Assembly: GCA_018261905.1 (NCBI GenBank)
Contig: JAGTRU010000019.1
Span: 1 to 64,000, forward strand
Reading direction: 5' to 3'
Source: Pseudomonadota bacterium
Lineage (GTDB): Bacteria; Pseudomonadota; Gammaproteobacteria; Burkholderiales; Rhodocyclaceae
Length of the DNA stretch: 64,000 nucleotides
In this document: piece by piece, positions 61,931-64,000 of the stretch
Layout of the letters: each line of letters opens with the position of its first letter
Numbering within the stretch: the stretch's first letter is position 1
Notes under the pieces: model-generated
What the model was told of the DNA's origin: nothing
Databases searched by the model: none
What the model saw: the letters and a program-made list of their open reading frames with translations, nothing else
Program-made: the position numbers and the translations under genes

Positions 61931-63022
61931 ATGACGCAGCAAACGACGCAAACGAGCAAACCGAATACCGACGATCTGCGGATCAAGGAAATCAAGGAAC
62001 TGGTGCCGCCGGCCCATGTCTTTCGCGAATATCCGGTTTCCAACCGCGCCGCGCAGACCACCTACGCCGCCCGCCAGGCCATCCACCGCATCCTGCACGG
62101 CGCCGACGACCGCCTGCTGGTGGTGATCGGGCCCTGTTCCATCCACGATTACGCCGGGGCGATGGAATACGCCAGGAAACTCGCCAAGGAAGCCGAAAAA
62201 TACCAGGAAGACCTTGTTGTCCTGATGCGCGTCTATTTCGAAAAGCCGCGCACGACGGTCGGCTGGAAGGGCTTGATCAACGATCCGCGCCTCGACAACA
62301 CTTTCCGCATCAATGAAGGCATCCGCCTGGCGCGCAAGATCCTGCTCGAAATCAACGAACTCGATTTGCCGTGCGCCACCGAGTTTCTCGACACCATCAC
62401 GCCGCAATACACCGCCGACCTGATCGCCTGGGGCGCCATCGGCGCCCGTACCACCGAGTCGCAGGTGCACCGCGAGCTGGCTTCCGGCCTCTCGTGTCCG
62501 GTCGGTTTCAAGAACGGCACCGACGGCAATATGCGCATCGCCGTCGACGCCATTCGCTCGGCCAATTCGCCGCACCATTTCCTGTCGGTCACCAAGTCCG
62601 GCCACACCGCCATCGTGTCCACCATGGGCAACGAGGATTGCCACGTCATCCTGCGCGGCGGCAAGGAACCGAATTACGACGCGGCGAGCGTCGATACCGC
62701 GGCCAACGAGATCGCCAAGGCCGGTCTGGCGGCCCGGTTGATGGTCGATTTCTCGCACGGCAACAGCCGCAAGCAATTCAAGTTGCAACTGGAAGTCAGC
62801 GCCAGCGTTGCCGCCCAGCTGACGGCCGGCGAGGAGCGCATTGTCGGGGTCATGGTCGAGTCCAACCTGGTCGAAGGGCGCCAGGACATCGTGCCGGAAA
62901 AAGCCTTGACCTATGGTCAGAGCGTGACCGACGCCTGTATTGACTGGGATGACAGCCGGCTCGTCCTCGAACAACTGGCGAGCGCGGTGCGCGCCCGTCG
63001 CTTGCTCGAAGCCGCCGCCTAA
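61931..63022 (+). CDS. aroG: 3-deoxy-7-phosphoheptulonate synthase (class I)
   Basis: The 363-residue enzyme makes DAHP from phosphoenolpyruvate and erythrose-4-phosphate, the first step of the shikimate pathway. Class I landmarks are present: VIGPCSIHD, KPRTTVGWKGLINDP, CATEFLDTITPQY, GARTTESQ, FKNGTDG and DFSHGNS. The ATG at 61931 follows GGGGCCGGGC; an in-frame ATG at 61919 is also possible. Which amino acid inhibits it cannot be told here. It is preceded by a strong terminator, so it is probably its own unit. Confidence 0.93.
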   Translation: MTQQTTQTSKPNTDDLRIKEIKELVPPAHVFREYPVSNRAAQTTYAARQAIHRILHGADDRLLVVIGPCSIHDYAGAMEYARKLAKEAEKYQEDLVVLMRVYFEKPRTTVGWKGLINDPRLDNTFRINEGIRLARKILLEINELDLPCATEFLDTITPQYTADLIAWGAIGARTTESQVHRELASGLSCPVGFKNGTDGNMRIAVDAIRSANSPHHFLSVTKSGHTAIVSTMGNEDCHVILRGGKEPNYDAASVDTAANEIAKAGLAARLMVDFSHGNSRKQFKLQLEVSASVAAQLTAGEERIVGVMVESNLVEGRQDIVPEKALTYGQSVTDACIDWDDSRLVLEQLASAVRARRLLEAAA

Positions 63023-63065
63023 GGATGCCCTGAATAAATCCGGATCATGAATCCTGTCTCCCGGA

Positions 63066-63126
63066 GGAGCGGCTTTAGCCGCGAAAACGCATTGAGCAGA
63101 TCGCCATTTGCGGCTAAAGCCGCTCC
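63066..63126. repeat. REP-type inverted repeat
   Basis: GGAGCGGCTTTAGCCGC at 63066-63082 pairs exactly with GCGGCTAAAGCCGCTCC at 63110-63126 (17 bp, 27 bases apart). Each arm is itself a small palindrome around GGCTTTAGCC. This is the pattern of REP/REPIN elements mobilised by RAYT transposases. No RAYT gene is in the window. Confidence 0.8.
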
Positions 63127-63189
63127 TATGCGTGCTTCTCGAAGCATTGACCATAGCTTCGCCGGGCTCGGCCCGATTGGTGAGGAATA

Positions 63190-63348
63190 AAAACCTTACC
63201 GCAGAGGCGCAAAGGAGCAGAGAAAAACGTAAAAACAGTGGCTTGCAAGGTTTTTGCGACTCACCCAGAAGGTGTGCCGAATAATCCCGGCAAGCCTTTT
63301 TTTACCTCTGCATCTCTGCGTCTCCGCGGTTCAATTGTGTTTTCTAGG
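63190..63348 (+). repeat. Foldback repeat, copy C (about 160 bp)
   Basis: It runs from AAAACCTTACCGCAG to GTGTTTTCTAGG and is nearly identical to copy A at 28894-29053, with only a handful of differences. This suggests recent mobility or gene conversion. With the REP element before it, it fills the 342-bp gap between aroG and the partial hybrid kinase. No gene is present in that gap. Confidence 0.85.
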
Positions 63349-63364
63349 ATAAATCAGCGTTTCC

Positions 63365-64000
63365 CTAAGTCGCGCGCTCCGGAGCGGCCGGCAGCGCCGA
63401 GCGCTGCCGAGCGGCGGCGCTTTGTTCCAGCCAGTAGCGGACGGTGGCGAACAGGAAGTCCGGATCGACCGGCTTGGGAATGAAGTCGTTCATGCCGGCC
63501 GCCAGGCAACGGGCCCGGTCCTCGGCAAAAGCATTGGCGGTCATCGCGATGATCGGGATGCCCCGCCCGGCCGGGCGGGCGCGAATCTGCTCGGTGGCCT
63601 GCAGGCCGTCGATGTTCGGCATCTGCATATCCATCAGGATCAGGTCGTAGCGCTTCTCGTCAACAAGGCGGACGGCTTGCTCGCCGTCTTCCGCACTATC
63701 CACCTGTAACCCGGCATCCTGTAACAACGACTGGGCGATTTCGCGATTGACCGGCTCGTCTTCGACGAGCAGGACGCGACAGGCGGCGTAGTGGTCGGCC
63801 AGGCCACGCCACGCATCGGCCGTCGAGTGCCGGGCCGGGAGCGCCGCCCCGGGGGCGGCCGACTTGTTCAGCCAGACGGAAAACCAGAAGGTGCTGCCCT
63901 GGCCTGGGACGCTCTCGGCACCGGCGCTGCCGCCCATTAATTCGGCCAGTCGCTTGGTGATCGCCAGGCCGAGGCCGGTGCCGCCGTATTTGCGGGTGGT
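63365..64000 (-). CDS. C-terminal part of a hybrid sensor histidine kinase (HATPase end + receiver), 5' partial
   Basis: The minus-strand frame is open to the right window edge and reads [24 protein letters not shown], the end of a HATPase_c domain. It is followed by a complete receiver ([14 protein letters not shown], phosphoacceptor Asp in [13 protein letters not shown], Lys in FIPKPVD) and a short tail. About 212 residues are present; the sensor and HisKA parts lie outside. There is no Hpt at the end, so it probably needs a separate phosphotransfer protein. Confidence 0.9.
   Translation of the reverse strand, partial: TTRKYGGTGLGLAITKRLAELMGGSAGAESVPGQGSTFWFSVWLNKSAAPGAALPARHSTADAWRGLADHYAACRVLLVEDEPVNREIAQSLLQDAGLQVDSAEDGEQAVRLVDEKRYDLILMDMQMPNIDGLQATEQIRARPAGRGIPIIAMTANAFAEDRARCLAAGMNDFIPKPVDPDFLFATVRYWLEQSAAARQRSALPAAPERAT

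Noticed and set aside
28894-63348. The 160-bp repeats as a CRISPR array
   Set aside because: The copies are tens of kilobases apart, differ in orientation, and have no regular spacers or cas genes.

Overview
The window reads as a chromosomal segment of a high-GC, respiratory betaproteobacterium, most likely a member of the Rhodocyclales (Azonexus/Dechloromonas/Accumulibacter type). This is judged from gene families and codon use only. Supporting signs are many two-component systems, many c-type cytochromes, a porin-cytochrome electron conduit, a DctB/DctD pair, GlnE, a YhdP-like AsmA protein and a flagellar-brake PilZ protein. No rRNA, tRNA, insertion sequence, phage or CRISPR array was seen. 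Genes are densely packed and many neighbours overlap by 4 bases.

Layout. 1-8.1 kb: the end of a probable L,D-transpeptidase-type gene, then a signalling block (OmpR-type regulator divergent from an Hpt / hybrid kinase / receiver operon), a DUF3124 lipoprotein-like gene with a K+ channel, a STAS protein, a small cytochrome c and a PilG-like receiver. 8.2-13.9 kb: an RND efflux adaptor and permease with a sulfide:quinone oxidoreductase gene between them and a DUF2892 gene behind. 14-19 kb: a MuiA-like protein, two tandem beta-hydroxyacid dehydrogenases, a YcgR-like protein and a QueG-like iron-sulfur protein. 19-25.4 kb (minus strand): a six-gene operon of ABC transporter, DctB, a CHMI-family isomerase and DctD, preceded by a sigma-54 promoter and two phased dyads. 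25.4-33.5 kb: an AT-richer patch, the minus-strand mtnA/class II aldolase/dmeF operon, a soluble FIST-domain chemoreceptor, a methionine-type aminotransferase, mscL and a small hypothetical gene. 34-42.1 kb: a seven-gene operon for a membrane complex related to hydrogenase-4 and complex I, whose large subunit lacks the Ni-Fe cysteines, ending in a spermidine-synthase-like gene. 42.1-52.4 kb: a small hypothetical gene, a trypsin-fold peptidase, glnE, yhdP-like, a nitrilase-family gene and tldD. 52.4-61.8 kb: a diheme cytochrome, a NarX/NarL-type pair, and a monoheme cytochrome, decaheme cytochrome, outer-membrane barrel and multiheme/cytochrome b fusion that together could carry electrons between the quinone pool and the cell exterior. 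61.9-64 kb: aroG, two repeat elements and the 3' part of another hybrid kinase.

A foldback repeat of about 160 bp occurs three times nearly intact (28.9, 42.4 and 63.2 kb) and twice as remnants (18.2 and 43.3 kb).

The points most worth following are the hydrogenase-like complex without Ni-Fe ligands, the self-contained sigma-54 circuit of the ABC/DctBD operon, the electron conduit with its CbcL-like inner-membrane protein, the SQR inside an RND operon, and the repeat family.
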